A stretch of DNA of 64,000 nt from Bryobacteraceae bacterium (GCA_025056455.1 JANWVY010000004.1:1-64000), one strand, 5' to 3'; positions 44,047 through 54,808 are shown, counted from the stretch's first letter. The notes: a model not told the origin generated them from the sequence alone. A program made the numbers and translations.

Positions 44047-45765
44047 GTGTGGCAGCTCGCTCTCCTGTTCCCACTGATATTCGGGGAGATCCGCGGGCTT
44101 GCGCAAAATGCTTCCCCCCTACTTGAAACACTCTCTGCCGAGTTGCAGCGAAACTTTCTCGAACTCCAAGCAAAAGCTGACCCCCCGCCCTACTTCATCG
44201 CTTATTCTGTGGTGGAGGAAGAATCACAAACCGCCGCCGGCAGCTTCGGTTCGTTGCTTAACTCCGCTGGTGGGCTCACGCGTAGCCTCGATGTAACTGT
44301 CCGGGTTGGGAGTCCAAAACTCGACAACTACCACAGGATGCGGGGCGATGTGGCGCAGTTTGCTTCTGCCCTCCCTCTCCCCGTAGAAGACAATCCGAAC
44401 GCCATTCGACGCCGAGTGTGGCTTGAAACGGATCGCGTCTACCGCCTGGCCTCGCAGCGACTGATTCGTATCCGGGCTAACACCCAAGTGAAGGCGAGCG
44501 AAGAAGATCCATCCGACGATTTCTCGGCCGCGCCTGTCTCCACCTATATTGAACCGGTACGCCGGCTGAGCTTCTCACAGACGGAATGGAATGCGCGCAT
44601 CCGTCGCCTCTCCCAAGAGTGCAACAAACATCGTGGCGTTCTCTCTTGCCTGGTATTAATCGTGGCGGCCCGACAAACGAAGTATTTCGTTAATTCTGAA
44701 GGCACCCGTCTCCAACACGGCAGAACATTCGCCCGGCTCAGTATCCAGGTTCGTGGAAAAGCCTCCGATGGCATGGATTTGCTGGCGACGAACCACTTCG
44801 ACGCGGTCACCGCGGATCGGCTTCCCAAGGAAGAGGCCTTGCTCGCCGCCGTGAAAAAGTCCTGTGAACAGCTCACTGCCCTTCTCAAAGCTCCACCGGT
44901 CGACCCCTTCGTGGGTCCCGCCATTCTGTCTGGATCCGCCGCCGGTGTCTTCTTTCACGAAATCTTCGGTCATCGCATTGAAGGCCATCGCCAAAAGGAT
45001 GAAAGCGAGGGCCAAACCTTTACCAAAAGTGTCGGTAAACCCGTCCTGCCTGAATTTTTATCCGTCATTTCGGATCCAACCCGCGACTCGATCGGCAAAG
45101 TCGACCTCAGCGGCTCCTACCGCTACGATGATGAGGGTGTCCCGGCCCAAGCCGTGCGTGTTGTGGAACAGGGTATTCTCAAGTCGTTTCTCATGTCGCG
45201 CTCACCAATCCGCGGCTTCCCCACCTCAAACGGACATGGACGGCGACAAGCCGGCGCTGAAGTCGTTTCCAGGCAATCGAATCTGATTGTAGAGTCGTCA
45301 AAAGCGGTGGAGCCTGCCCAGCTGCGGATGTTGTTGCTAGAAGAAATCAAGCGGCAAGGCAAGCCTTATGGACTCTACTTTGAACAAGTGACCGGGGGCT
45401 TCACGACAACCGCCCGTCAAGGGCTACAAGCGTTTACCGTAATTCCACTGATTGTTTACCGCGTGTACGCGGATGGGAGGCCGGATGAGCTCGTGCGCGG
45501 CGTCAGCATCGTCGGGACGCCGCTCGCCAGCTTTTCGAAAATTCTCGCCACTTCCAATGTGCCGGAGGTGTTCAACGGCATTTGCGGAGCAGAATCTGGC
45601 AACGTCCCGGTTTCTGCCGTCTCCCCAGCGCTGCTGGTTTCCGAGATCGAAATTCAACGTCAGCCTGCGGGCCTCGACTCCCCACCCCTGCTGCCCAGGC
45701 CCAGCTTACCCGACAGCGCCGATCTCAAAACGGCCGCGCAAACCGGGCGCGAGAGGCAACATTGA
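44047..45765 (+). CDS. Secreted TldD/PmbA-family metallopeptidase
   Basis: The zinc-binding HEXXXH of TldD is intact as FFHEIFGHRIEGH (His304, Glu305, His309). The TldD-type flanks GPAILSGSAAGV, SDPT and a C-terminal IYR/VRG-rich barrel half are present. Unlike cytoplasmic TldD this protein has a hydrophobic signal-like N-terminus (MWQLALLFPLIFGEIRGLAQ) and 572 residues instead of ~480, so it probably works in the periplasm. TldD/TldE heterodimers cleave unfolded peptides. Start GTG 44047. It overlaps the second family member by one base. Confidence 0.88.
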   Translation: MWQLALLFPLIFGEIRGLAQNASPLLETLSAELQRNFLELQAKADPPPYFIAYSVVEEESQTAAGSFGSLLNSAGGLTRSLDVTVRVGSPKLDNYHRMRGDVAQFASALPLPVEDNPNAIRRRVWLETDRVYRLASQRLIRIRANTQVKASEEDPSDDFSAAPVSTYIEPVRRLSFSQTEWNARIRRLSQECNKHRGVLSCLVLIVAARQTKYFVNSEGTRLQHGRTFARLSIQVRGKASDGMDLLATNHFDAVTADRLPKEEALLAAVKKSCEQLTALLKAPPVDPFVGPAILSGSAAGVFFHEIFGHRIEGHRQKDESEGQTFTKSVGKPVLPEFLSVISDPTRDSIGKVDLSGSYRYDDEGVPAQAVRVVEQGILKSFLMSRSPIRGFPTSNGHGRRQAGAEVVSRQSNLIVESSKAVEPAQLRMLLLEEIKRQGKPYGLYFEQVTGGFTTTARQGLQAFTVIPLIVYRVYADGRPDELVRGVSIVGTPLASFSKILATSNVPEVFNGICGAESGNVPVSAVSPALLVSEIEIQRQPAGLDSPPLLPRPSLPDSADLKTAAQTGRERQH

Positions 45766-47495
45766 TGCGCTTGCTCAAATTCCTGTTCGGATTTCCCGTG
45801 CTGGTCTTCGCGCAGCAGGACACAAACGACGTTGTTCTCAGGGCCATGAAGGATGAAATGGCCCGTAGCCGCGCTCTCCGGTTAGTCGATGCCCCTCCTT
45901 ATTTTGTCGAATATACCCTCGATGACGCGGATCTGTACCTTGCGGGGGCATCGCTCGGTGCGCTCATTCGCGAGCGCCGCAGCCGGCTACGCGCGCCCCG
46001 AATCCGGGTTCGCGCGGGTGAGCCAAAGCTGGATAACTCGAACCACATTTTTAGCGACGTTTACCGCGGAGCTCGCTACGATGCAACCGAGTTCCCACTC
46101 GATGACCATTACGATGCCCTCCGCCTCGCCTTCTGGTTGGCCACCGACCGCGCTTATAAACAAGCCTTGGAGGCGCTGGCCAGAAAAAAAGCGTCGCTAA
46201 AAAACATAAGCGAGTCGGATCGCCTGCCAGATTTCAGTCCTGCGAGCGTGGTGTCGCTCATCTTGCCGGTGCCCAAGCGCTCCTTCGATGAAACGAAATG
46301 GCGGGACAGGCTCCGAGACATTTCCGCGGTGTATCGCGCCTATCCGGACATCTTTTTTTCGGAGGTCACACTGGGGATCTCCAATACGACCTCTTACCTC
46401 GTCAACAACGAGGGAACTGAGGTCCGTATGCCCGATTTTCTCACCACGTTCCGCATTCGCGTTTCCACCATGGCCCCAGACGGGATGCCCATTCGGGATT
46501 ACGCTGAGTTTCTCACAACCGATGTGGACCAGCTCCCGTCAGAAAGTCAGTTGAAGAAGGCAGCGCAGGAAACCGGTGACCAAGTCAGCGCCCGGCGAGC
46601 CGCACCCTATCCCGAAAATTATTCGGGCCCGGTGCTCTTTGAAGGAGTTGCTGGTCCCCAGCTCCTAGCCGAAACTCTGGGTCGACATTTCTCCCCGCCC
46701 CGGAGGCCAGTGAGCGATCCCGAACGGCCAATCAATTTTCTCCCCGGAGAGTTGGAAGGAAGGTTGGGGTCGCGAATCTTGCCCGAATGGATGGATGTGC
46801 TCGATGATCCGACGCAAAAGACCTGGCGTGGCACAACTTTACTCGGTCACTATCCAGTCGACATCGAAGGCGTTCCACCGAAACCGGTCGTGTTGATCGA
46901 AAAAGGCGTACTGAAGAGCTTTCTTTCCACCCGGCAACCGCTACCCGGTCAGGAAGGCTCCAACGGTCATGCCCGTTTACCAGGGCCTTTGGGAAATAAC
47001 TTAGCCGTAGCTGGAAATCTCTTCTTCCGCTCGTCCCAAGTAACCGCCGTTTCCGACTTGCGGAAAAAGCTGCTCGATCTTTGCCAGCAGCGGGGAAAAG
47101 CATACGCCTATGTCGTTCGCAAAATGGATTTTCCTTCCACCGCTTCGGCGGACGAATTGCGACGAATTAGCAGCGGGCTTTCAGGACGCCCGGTCAGCAT
47201 TCCCTTGCGGCTTTACCGCCTTTATCCGGATGGGCGAGAAGAAATGGTGCGCGGGCTTCGATTCCGCGCCTTTACGACCCGGGCGTTACGGGATATCCTA
47301 GCCGTGAGCGACGAGCTGTATCTTTTCCAATATCTCGAGAGCGGAGCTCCCTTCGCCCACATGGACGTTTCTGGCTACGTGGCTGGGGTCTCTGTAGTGG
47401 CTCCGGCGCTTTTGTTTGACGAACTCGAGCTCGAAAGGATTCCGGGGGAACTGCCGAAACCGCCTGTTGTTTCCCCTCCCCCCTTGATTCCGTGA
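45765..47495 (+). CDS. Secreted TldE/PmbA-like protein lacking the zinc motif
   Basis: Same family as the preceding gene (APPYFVEYTL, VRAGEPKLDN, YLVNNEGTEVR, LDDPTQKTWRG, VLKSFLSTRQP), but the HEXXXH position reads QLLAETLGRHF, with no His-Glu pair. This mirrors bacterial TldE/PmbA, the non-catalytic half of the TldD-TldE dimer. A short hydrophobic start (MRLLKFLFGFPVLVFAQQ) suggests export together with its partner. ATG 45765 overlaps the tldD-like stop. Proline-rich C-terminus. LptF-LptG follows after 6 bases. Confidence 0.86.
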   Translation: MRLLKFLFGFPVLVFAQQDTNDVVLRAMKDEMARSRALRLVDAPPYFVEYTLDDADLYLAGASLGALIRERRSRLRAPRIRVRAGEPKLDNSNHIFSDVYRGARYDATEFPLDDHYDALRLAFWLATDRAYKQALEALARKKASLKNISESDRLPDFSPASVVSLILPVPKRSFDETKWRDRLRDISAVYRAYPDIFFSEVTLGISNTTSYLVNNEGTEVRMPDFLTTFRIRVSTMAPDGMPIRDYAEFLTTDVDQLPSESQLKKAAQETGDQVSARRAAPYPENYSGPVLFEGVAGPQLLAETLGRHFSPPRRPVSDPERPINFLPGELEGRLGSRILPEWMDVLDDPTQKTWRGTTLLGHYPVDIEGVPPKPVVLIEKGVLKSFLSTRQPLPGQEGSNGHARLPGPLGNNLAVAGNLFFRSSQVTAVSDLRKKLLDLCQQRGKAYAYVVRKMDFPSTASADELRRISSGLSGRPVSIPLRLYRLYPDGREEMVRGLRFRAFTTRALRDILAVSDELYLFQYLESGAPFAHMDVSGYVAGVSVVAPALLFDELELERIPGELPKPPVVSPPPLIP

Positions 47496-47501
47496 ATAGC
47501 C

Positions 47502-49826
47502 ATGATGGGGATTCTGAGCCGAACTCTCTTGAAGGAGACGGCCGCGGGCGCCCTGCTCGGAACCACGCTTTTCACCTTCATCTTGTTCTTGCGCAGTCTG
47601 GGGCGGCTCTTCGAGCAACTCGTCACCAGCCGCTCAGACCTGGACCAAATCGGAGCTCTTTTCCTGCTCATCATCCCGCCGGCGCTGACATTTACGATTC
47701 CTGTCGGAGTTCTCGTAGGAGCCTTGATCGCGCTCGGCCGCATGTCTGGAGATGGGGAGATCATCGCCATGCGTGCGGCGGGCATTCCCAGCCGGCGGCT
47801 GCTCATCCCCATTCTCTTGTTCAGCTTCGCCGGTTTTTGCCTCGCCTTCTATACCTCCTGCTTTCTGACTCCCTGGGCCACCCGTGAAACCTACCGTATT
47901 CTCAATCAAATTGGGGCCGCCCAGCTGACTGCCGAAATTCGTCCCCGAATCTTCGAAGAGCAATTTCCCAACCGTGTCCTTTACGTCGAGGACGTGGTTC
48001 CGGGCCCCGTCGTGCGTTGGAAACGGGTGCTGATTGCTGACATGCGACCTCCTGCGGAACGGGATGGGGCAGGGGAACGGGGTGAAGGTCCTCGCATTAC
48101 GCTGGCCCTAGAGGCGCTTGCCACCCCCGATTTAGCTCAAAACCGAATTCAATTGTCTTTGCTTAACCAAAGTAGCTTCGAAGTGGGAAAAGACCCGGCC
48201 GAATACTTCAGCACGGCGGCGCCACGCGGAGAGCAAGCGCTAGACGCACCCCGTCGAAGCGAACAAAAGGCACGCGACTTTCAAGAGTTGGAGATGCTAC
48301 CGCTGTACAAGCAGGCCAAAGTCTCCGTAGAGGCCGCGATCGAATTTCACCGCCGGCTTGCTTTACCGGTAGCCTGTCTCATTCTAGGAGCCTTGGCGGT
48401 CCCGCTCGGCGTGACTTCTCGAAAAGGGGGAAAATCCTCAGCGTTTGCCTGGACGGTGGGCCTCGCCTTCCTCTACTACATGGGTCTGATCAGCGCGATA
48501 GCCGTTGCGAGACAAGGGGCGCTTCCTCCTGGAATTTCCGTATGGCTCCCAAATCTTCTGTTTCTTGCTTTGACCCTTGTTCTCCTGACCAAGGTCGAGG
48601 CGCCATCTGACCGCGAGTGGGGATCTGGTCTGAGGGATGTGGTGGCCACGATCGCCAGGCGACTTGTCGAGCGCTTCTCGCCCGGCCAGAAAAAGACTTG
48701 GCGCCAGGGCGCCACACGTTTCCCGCTCGTCCCGCAAATAATTGATACCTATGTGCTATCTGCCTTCTTTTACTATTTTGTGGCGTTGGTGGCGGCCTTC
48801 GTCCTCATGACTCATGTTTTTACCTTCTTCGAACTTTTGGGAGACATCATCAAGACCCGCACGCCAATGCCGCGCGTAGGGACATTCCATTTTTTCCTTT
48901 CGCCCCTCCTCATCTATGATTCAGCTCCCATGGCGGTGCTTGTGGCGGTTTTGATTACCTTCAGCCTGTTGTCTCGCACCAATGAAATTACTGCCTTTAA
49001 GGCTTGCGGAATCAGCGCCTACCGGCTAACAGCCCCAATTCTCATCGCAGGCTTTTTACTCAGCGGAGGCTTATTCGCCTTCGACTACTACATCGTTCCC
49101 GAAGCCAACCTCATTCAAGACGCCATTCGCAATGAAATCAAGGGGCGTCCCCCGCAGACCTTTCTCTCACCGAACCGGAAGTGGATTTTCGGGCGTGGCC
49201 CTTGGATCTACCACTACAAGCACTTCGATTCCTCGTTAGGGCTCATGGCCGGCGTCAGCGTGTTTGAAATCGACCGAAACCGGTTCGAGTTGCGCCGCCA
49301 TATCTACGCGGATACGGCACGCTGGGAACCCTCCCTCAAACGCTGGGTGTTCCAAAACGGCTGGATGCGCCGCTTCCAGGGAATCCGCGTCGTGGAATTT
49401 CAGGACTTTCGAGGTCTGACGGCGACCTTTCCTCATCTCGAGGAGCCCCCCACTCACTTCTTAATGGAGGGCAAGCAGGATAAGCAAATGAACTTTCAGC
49501 AGCTGGCCGCCTATATTCGCGAGCTACAACAAAGCGGCATTGATACCTTAAAACTACAAGTGCAGTATCACAAGAAATTTTCCGTACCGCTCTTTGCGCT
49601 CATCATGGCCCTGCTTTCCGCTCCGTTTGCCTTCTTCTCGGGAACACGAGGCGCGATGGCCCCAGTCGGGATTGCCCTGGGGATTGCCATCTGCTATCTG
49701 ACCATCAACCGTCTTTTTGAGCAGCTGGGAAACTTTGGTCAACTTTCTCCGGAGTTCGCCGCTTGGAGCCCGGATCTCATTTTCGGACTCGCCGGTCTAT
49801 ATCTCCTCATGCGCGTCAGGACTTAG
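47502..49826 (+). CDS. Fused LptF-LptG LPS export permease
   Basis: 774 residues comprise two consecutive YjgP/YjgQ permeases. The LptF half (1-~400) has [51 protein letters not shown] (split), [10 protein letters not shown] and a periplasmic beta-jellyroll region. The LptG half (~409-774) starts with [20 protein letters not shown] and has [12 protein letters not shown] and a second jellyroll. Normally LptF and LptG are separate ~360-residue proteins that form the LptB2FG inner-membrane transporter which extracts LPS. The fusion fixes 1:1 stoichiometry. Its 3' end overlaps the convergent radical SAM gene by 4 bases. Confidence 0.9.
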   Translation: MMGILSRTLLKETAAGALLGTTLFTFILFLRSLGRLFEQLVTSRSDLDQIGALFLLIIPPALTFTIPVGVLVGALIALGRMSGDGEIIAMRAAGIPSRRLLIPILLFSFAGFCLAFYTSCFLTPWATRETYRILNQIGAAQLTAEIRPRIFEEQFPNRVLYVEDVVPGPVVRWKRVLIADMRPPAERDGAGERGEGPRITLALEALATPDLAQNRIQLSLLNQSSFEVGKDPAEYFSTAAPRGEQALDAPRRSEQKARDFQELEMLPLYKQAKVSVEAAIEFHRRLALPVACLILGALAVPLGVTSRKGGKSSAFAWTVGLAFLYYMGLISAIAVARQGALPPGISVWLPNLLFLALTLVLLTKVEAPSDREWGSGLRDVVATIARRLVERFSPGQKKTWRQGATRFPLVPQIIDTYVLSAFFYYFVALVAAFVLMTHVFTFFELLGDIIKTRTPMPRVGTFHFFLSPLLIYDSAPMAVLVAVLITFSLLSRTNEITAFKACGISAYRLTAPILIAGFLLSGGLFAFDYYIVPEANLIQDAIRNEIKGRPPQTFLSPNRKWIFGRGPWIYHYKHFDSSLGLMAGVSVFEIDRNRFELRRHIYADTARWEPSLKRWVFQNGWMRRFQGIRVVEFQDFRGLTATFPHLEEPPTHFLMEGKQDKQMNFQQLAAYIRELQQSGIDTLKLQVQYHKKFSVPLFALIMALLSAPFAFFSGTRGAMAPVGIALGIAICYLTINRLFEQLGNFGQLSPEFAAWSPDLIFGLAGLYLLMRVRT

Positions 49827-50857
49827 CGCTCTGAGATTTGAACTAATTTCTGCTGTGTTCGGTTACGCATCTCAACCGGTGGGATCGTCTGGGGATCGCG
49901 CCAAAAATCGAGATAAGCAGTTTGGTGGACGCAGCTGACAGTGCAATAGGGCGCGCAAGCTTTCTGTGTTCGATATTCGCGCCGGATATCTTCGACCGTG
50001 TACTCCTCGAGCGGTTTTCCCGGATAACCCCGTTGTTGCGAGCAGTAATGCACAAGGCCGTCCTCACAAACATACAAATACCGCGCCCCAGCGCGACATC
50101 GCCAATGATTTGGCCGCCCTTCTGCAATCGCGTCCTGAAAAAAGTTCAGCCGCGAATAACTGCGCTTGCCTTGATTCTTTAAGGTGCGATAGATCTCCCG
50201 TTCCCGCTCTCGCAACGGACGAAGCTGACCATCGGAATCGTGAATAATGCCAATCGTCGAGGTGAAACCCAGTTCGATGGCGCGCTGACTGATCTTGAGG
50301 GCGTCTTCAGGATTGCGGATGCCTCCGCCCACGACCGAATTGATATTGACGTGAAACTTCGCATGCTCGGCTAACCACCGCAGCCGCTGATCGAGCACTT
50401 TCAGGCTCTTTTTAGAAACCTCATCGGGCAGGACGTTGTCGATGGAAATTTGCATGTGGTCGAGGCCAGCGTCGTTCAGCCGCTGGATGCGCTGCACGTT
50501 GAGCAGATATCCATTGGTGATCAATCCCGCAATCATTCCTTGCTTGCGCATGCGTCGAATGATCTGGTCTAGTTCGGGGTGGAGGAGCGGCTCGCCCCCG
50601 CTGATTGTGATTACCGTAGTTCCTAACCTGGCCAACAGGTCAACTCGGCGCAGCATGGTTTCCAGGGGCACCGGCGCCGATACACTGTCATATTCGTTGC
50701 AATAACCACAGTCCAGATTACAGCGGCGGATGGGAATCAAATGCGCCAGGATGGGGTGATCGGTCGAGATTAACCCTTTCACCACCATCCGAATTTCGCG
50801 AAATCGCCGGTTTAGGAAGCGGAGACTGCGGCTTAGTCGCAAACCTGTTTGACCCAT
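49823..50857 (-). CDS. Radical SAM protein with C-terminal cysteine region
   Basis: CX3CX2C at Cys46, Cys50, Cys53 ([10 protein letters not shown]), the [13 protein letters not shown] motif and a barrel pattern ending around residue 250, then [21 protein letters not shown] and a further CAPYCTVSC cluster that fits a SPASM-type auxiliary Fe-S site. 344 residues. Enzymes of this shape modify peptides or act in cofactor or lipid maturation; the substrate is not evident and no precursor peptide gene is adjacent. Separate from the radical SAM gene at 1528. Confidence 0.85.
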   Translation of the reverse strand: MGQTGLRLSRSLRFLNRRFREIRMVVKGLISTDHPILAHLIPIRRCNLDCGYCNEYDSVSAPVPLETMLRRVDLLARLGTTVITISGGEPLLHPELDQIIRRMRKQGMIAGLITNGYLLNVQRIQRLNDAGLDHMQISIDNVLPDEVSKKSLKVLDQRLRWLAEHAKFHVNINSVVGGGIRNPEDALKISQRAIELGFTSTIGIIHDSDGQLRPLREREREIYRTLKNQGKRSYSRLNFFQDAIAEGRPNHWRCRAGARYLYVCEDGLVHYCSQQRGYPGKPLEEYTVEDIRREYRTQKACAPYCTVSCVHQTAYLDFWRDPQTIPPVEMRNRTQQKLVQISER

Positions 50858-50944
50858 GGACTCCTATTTATTCAAGCACAAGAAAAATGGAAGGCGATAG
50901 GTTGCGGAATTAAAACCACCGTTCGCGCCACTCAAAGGCTTCAA

Positions 50945-51727
50945 TCACGGTTTTTTCGGTTGCGGGCTCGGCGGGGTGGCCGGTTTGGCTTCCTGGTCCT
51001 CAAAGCGGATTACCACATCGCTCTTAAATTGCTTATAGTCTTCATACTTAACGGTCATGCGAATGGGCTGCGGACCGCTTTGAAACATTAACGTATCGTT
51101 AGCTACCGTGTAAGTCGGAAACCAAAACTTGCCATCAATTTGTTCGCGGTAGGTTTCAAACTTAGGAAATTGCTGGTCGCTGCCTTTTTTCAGCAAGCCA
51201 GTCGCCCGGCCATAGGTTTTAACGATCTGAAGATCTCGATCATCAACGTAAATCAAGCCGCTGAAATAGCGAGCGCCGGGCTCCATCTTTTTCGGCTTCA
51301 CGGCAAAGACATAGCACGGGATCTCATCCAGGGTTTCCTTGCCCAAATAGCGCACATGATACTTATCGATGTCAGCGGTTGTTAAGACGAAGGGCTGCAC
51401 ATTCCGTAAATCCTGTTCATCTTCTGGGGTCAGTTGCAGATTCCGGAGCGTGGAGACAGGCGCCCGGACAACTTTCTCGGTTCTTTTCCCGTCGTTGGTG
51501 AAGATAATGTCAGATACCATTTCGTGACGGCCCCGCACGTTCCCTGCTTCATCGAGCTCCAGCACCCGAACCGACTGACGGTAGGTGTAGTTTTCCCGCG
51601 CTTTGGCAAACTCTGATTCCTTCGCGGCGAATTTCCGAATAATGTCTTCTACTTCGGCCGGCGTGAGATTCGTGTCAGCGCCGAGTAACCCCCACGCAGC
51701 CGCAAGAACCACCATAAGCCCGCGCAT
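50945..51727 (-). CDS. Exported LolA-like lipoprotein-carrier-fold protein
   Basis: ATG 51727 sits behind a strong Shine-Dalgarno (AGGAGGT) and encodes a signal peptide (MRGLMVVLAAAWGLLGAD). The mature part has the repeated antiparallel pattern of the LolA/MucB-like fold: IIFTNDGKRTEKVV, YVFAVKPKKMEPGARYFSG, IYVDDRDLQIVKTYG, FETYREQIDGKFWFPTYT. A proline-rich tail closes the 260-residue protein. Such proteins bind hydrophobic ligands or lipoproteins in the periplasm; the ligand is unknown. Monocistronic between the acyl-CoA dehydrogenase and the radical SAM gene. Confidence 0.75.
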   Translation of the reverse strand: MRGLMVVLAAAWGLLGADTNLTPAEVEDIIRKFAAKESEFAKARENYTYRQSVRVLELDEAGNVRGRHEMVSDIIFTNDGKRTEKVVRAPVSTLRNLQLTPEDEQDLRNVQPFVLTTADIDKYHVRYLGKETLDEIPCYVFAVKPKKMEPGARYFSGLIYVDDRDLQIVKTYGRATGLLKKGSDQQFPKFETYREQIDGKFWFPTYTVANDTLMFQSGPQPIRMTVKYEDYKQFKSDVVIRFEDQEAKPATPPSPQPKKP

Positions 51728-51777
51728 TCGTTCACCTCCTCGAAATCCGACGCAGGACCGAAACTCGCGGTTTCCGT

Positions 51778-52953
51778 CTAGCGCCCTAGCAACTGTTTGG
51801 CGATGGTCATCAGCTGCATATTCGTTGTACCTTCGTAGATTCGGCCAATTTTCGCATCGCGATAAAGCTTTTCCACCGGATAATCCTTCGTAAATCCGAC
51901 GCCACCAAAAATCTCGATGGCCTTCGAAGCTACGTTTTCGGCCACCTGGCTCGCAAAATATTTCGCCATAGCGGACTCGCACACAAAGGGATGACCCCTC
52001 TCACGGAGTCTGGCCGCGTTGTAAACCAGTAACCGCGCCGCCGCCACATCGGTCGCCATCTGCGCCAGCTCAAACTGCACGGCCTGAAATTCCGCGATGG
52101 GTTTGCCAAATTGCTTCCTTTGTTTCGCGTAGGCGAGAGCGTGATCAAGGGCGCCTTGAGCCAGCCCCGTCATTTGCGCACCAATGGCAATGCGACCTTC
52201 GTTGAGCGTTTCGATGGCGATTTTATAACCTTTACCAACTTCCCCCAAAACGTTCGATTTCGGGACTGGACAATTGTCCAAGATCACTTCGCAGGTGGAA
52301 GAAGCTCGGATTCCAAGCTTGTCCTCTTTCCTGCCCACTTGAAAGCCAGCAAAGTTTCTTTCCACTAAAAAACACGTGATTCCTTTGTAGCCAGCTTCCG
52401 GATTCACATTGGCGAAGACGAGAAAAAGCCCTGCCTCAGCGGCGTTAGTGATCCAGAGTTTGCGTCCTGTGAGCAGAAAGTGATCACCGCAGTCGATCGC
52501 CCGGGTCGCTAGCGAGAAAGCGTCCGAGCCCGAACCGGCCTCTGAGAGAGCATAAGAGGCCGTGGTGTTGGCCGCCAGGCGTGGAAGATACCGCCGCTTC
52601 TGTTCCTCATTCGCAAATCGCAAAAGCGCATTGTTGACGAGCGTGTTCTGCACGTCGGCGATCACCGCGGCCGCCGGATCCACCGCTGCTAGTTCCTCAA
52701 TCGCGAGCACGGCTTGAAAGAATGAGCCCCCCTGGCCGCCGAACTCCTCGGGAATTTCGATCCCCATGAGTCCCAGTTCAAACATTTGCTCCAGGAGATC
52801 TTTGCGGAATTCACCCGCCTCATCCATCTGCCGTACCCAGGGCGCAATTTGTTGCCGGGCAAACCGCCGAACGGTGTCTTGAAACAGGCGATCTTCCTCA
52901 CTCAACACGGTGAGAGGCGAAACAGGAAACGTCGTTGGCGCCAAGCTGGCCAT
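51778..52953 (-). CDS. Acyl-CoA dehydrogenase
   Basis: FAD-binding and substrate signatures: SYALSEAGSGSDAF, GRKLWITNAAEAGLFLVFA (split), GIRASSTCEV, AKQRKQFGKPIAEFQ, FGGVGFTKDYPVEKLYRDAKI (split) and the catalytic-base position in IYEGTTNMQ (Glu374). 391 residues, full length. It oxidises acyl-CoA to enoyl-CoA with electron transfer flavoprotein as acceptor. The sequence style is close to short/branched-chain enzymes, but chain preference cannot be fixed. Divergent from the GT-C-like gene. Confidence 0.92.
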   Translation of the reverse strand: MASLAPTTFPVSPLTVLSEEDRLFQDTVRRFARQQIAPWVRQMDEAGEFRKDLLEQMFELGLMGIEIPEEFGGQGGSFFQAVLAIEELAAVDPAAAVIADVQNTLVNNALLRFANEEQKRRYLPRLAANTTASYALSEAGSGSDAFSLATRAIDCGDHFLLTGRKLWITNAAEAGLFLVFANVNPEAGYKGITCFLVERNFAGFQVGRKEDKLGIRASSTCEVILDNCPVPKSNVLGEVGKGYKIAIETLNEGRIAIGAQMTGLAQGALDHALAYAKQRKQFGKPIAEFQAVQFELAQMATDVAAARLLVYNAARLRERGHPFVCESAMAKYFASQVAENVASKAIEIFGGVGFTKDYPVEKLYRDAKIGRIYEGTTNMQLMTIAKQLLGR

Positions 52954-53068
52954 ATCTCATAGTCTTAGCCGGACGGGCCCAGACTGCAAGCCCTGGTGGC
53001 GATCTTCCAGGTCCCGTTGTGCGAGAATTGGAACTTCTTCGTCTCGGACGCCGCCCGAAGGAAAGCCA

Positions 53069-54808
53069 ATGTCAGACTGGCTCAGAAACCTCCGAGAGGA
53101 TTTTTTCGAGCGTACGGTCCTCTATCCCGTTGAGGCCGTACTGCTCATCCTCTGCGTGCTCCTGTTTCACATCCCCCAGCTCAAAACGTCTCCCCTAAAT
53201 CGTCTCGTGCGCTGGCTCCATCGAATTTCCCGTCACCAGTTGGCCTGTTTGCCGCTCCTTTTCCTGCTCGCGTTGCTCGGGGCCAGCCTCGTCGACGGCG
53301 GAGCGTTTCCTCCCCCAGGCGTCCACGACGAATTTAGCTACCTACTCGCCGCCGAAACATTCGCGGCGGGCCGGGTCACCAACCCGCCCCACCCCATGCG
53401 CCGTTACTTCGAAACCATTCATGTGCTCCACGAACCCAGCTACATGTCCATGTATCCGCCAGCTCAAGGTTTCGCTCTGGCGATCGGAATCCTGCTAACA
53501 GGCCAGGCCCTTTGGGGAGTCCGGTTGAGTGTGGCGGCGCTCTGCGCCGCGGTGTACTGGATGCTCCGCGGCTGGACCCGGCCTTATTGGGCCTTGCTTG
53601 GCGGCCTGATTTGCGCCGTCCGCATCGCCTGGTTTAGCTATTGGTCCCACAGCTACTGGGGGGGAGCAGTTTCCGCCCTCGGAGGCGCTCTCTTGTTAGG
53701 CGCCGCAGGCCGAATCCTCAAAGAACCGGCCGACCAAACCCAGGCCGACCTCTGGCGCCACGGTTTCCTGCTTGGCCTTGGCGCTCTAATTCTCGCCAAT
53801 AGCCGCCCATTTGAAGGAAGCGCTTGCACGGTTTGTGTACTCGCTTGGGTCCTCGCCAAGCGCTGGGGTCGGGTGCCGAAAACCGTGGCCGCGGGCTTCG
53901 CCATCACCCTCCTTTCGGGCGCGATTGCAATGTGTTACTACAACTATAGAATTACAGGCCACCCCCTCCAGCCTCCTTACCTGTTAAATCGCAAGCTCTA
54001 CCAGACACATGGAAGTTTTCTCTGGGAAAAATCCGACTTCAGTAAAACATATTCTTTTCCGGAGCTCGCTCGGTTCTACCGCGAATCGGAGGGCTATCCC
54101 GAAAAGCTGGGCTACTGGCCGATTCAGGTGGATAAACCCAAGCGTGTTTGGTTCTTCTTTCTCGGTCCGGTGCTTACACTCGGCTTGCTTGGCGCAGCCA
54201 GCTGCTGGCGGTTGCCGTCGCTCCGCCTTCCCTGGCTGATGATCCTACTCGGTTTTTTTGCCTGCCACCTGTTGGTGCGATGGGATATTCAACCGCATTA
54301 TTTTGGTCCTGCCCTCGGCGCTTTGTATGTTGTGCTGGGCGAGGGTTTCAGAGGACTCTGCGCTTGGCGCTGGCCGGCCCGGCGCACTGGACGAACTCTC
54401 GCTGCAGCTGGTCTTGCCGCTTGTTTTGGGATGGCCGCGGTACGATTCGCTGCCCCTTCCTTGGGAGTCAAAGTGTTCCAAGAAATCACCTATCCCTGGT
54501 ACAGTTATGGCGCCCTATCGAACTTCCATCGCCAGCAGGTTGAAAACAAACTCGAGTCCATGCCGGGAAAGCATCTCGTGCTGGTGGAATACAGCGCCGA
54601 CCACCGCCCAGAAATGGAGTGGGTTTACAATCACGCCCAGATCGATGAAGCCCGGATCGTCTGGGCGAGATATTCCCCCGAGCCGGGCCGGATGAATCCC
54701 TTGCTCGATTACTATCGGGATCGCAAGATCTGGTGGATCAATCCGGACCATGACCCGCTCCGAGTGGTGAACTATCGTGATATCCTCCAGCAGAGAATAC
54801 AAAAATGA
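53069..54808 (+). CDS. Polytopic membrane protein, GT-C (PMT-like) glycosyltransferase candidate
   Basis: 579 residues with about ten hydrophobic helices. The first luminal loop contains HDEFSYLLAAETFAAGR, the Asp/Glu-containing motif typical of GT-C enzymes that use lipid-linked sugars (PMT/ArnT-like). A large C-terminal soluble part (from ~480) ends in WWINPDHDPLRVVNYRD. Start ATG 53069 follows GAAGGAA. Acceptor is unknown. It forms an operon by a 4-base overlap with the small gene at 54805. Confidence 0.78.
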   Translation: MSDWLRNLREDFFERTVLYPVEAVLLILCVLLFHIPQLKTSPLNRLVRWLHRISRHQLACLPLLFLLALLGASLVDGGAFPPPGVHDEFSYLLAAETFAAGRVTNPPHPMRRYFETIHVLHEPSYMSMYPPAQGFALAIGILLTGQALWGVRLSVAALCAAVYWMLRGWTRPYWALLGGLICAVRIAWFSYWSHSYWGGAVSALGGALLLGAAGRILKEPADQTQADLWRHGFLLGLGALILANSRPFEGSACTVCVLAWVLAKRWGRVPKTVAAGFAITLLSGAIAMCYYNYRITGHPLQPPYLLNRKLYQTHGSFLWEKSDFSKTYSFPELARFYRESEGYPEKLGYWPIQVDKPKRVWFFFLGPVLTLGLLGAASCWRLPSLRLPWLMILLGFFACHLLVRWDIQPHYFGPALGALYVVLGEGFRGLCAWRWPARRTGRTLAAAGLAACFGMAAVRFAAPSLGVKVFQEITYPWYSYGALSNFHRQQVENKLESMPGKHLVLVEYSADHRPEMEWVYNHAQIDEARIVWARYSPEPGRMNPLLDYYRDRKIWWINPDHDPLRVVNYRDILQQRIQK

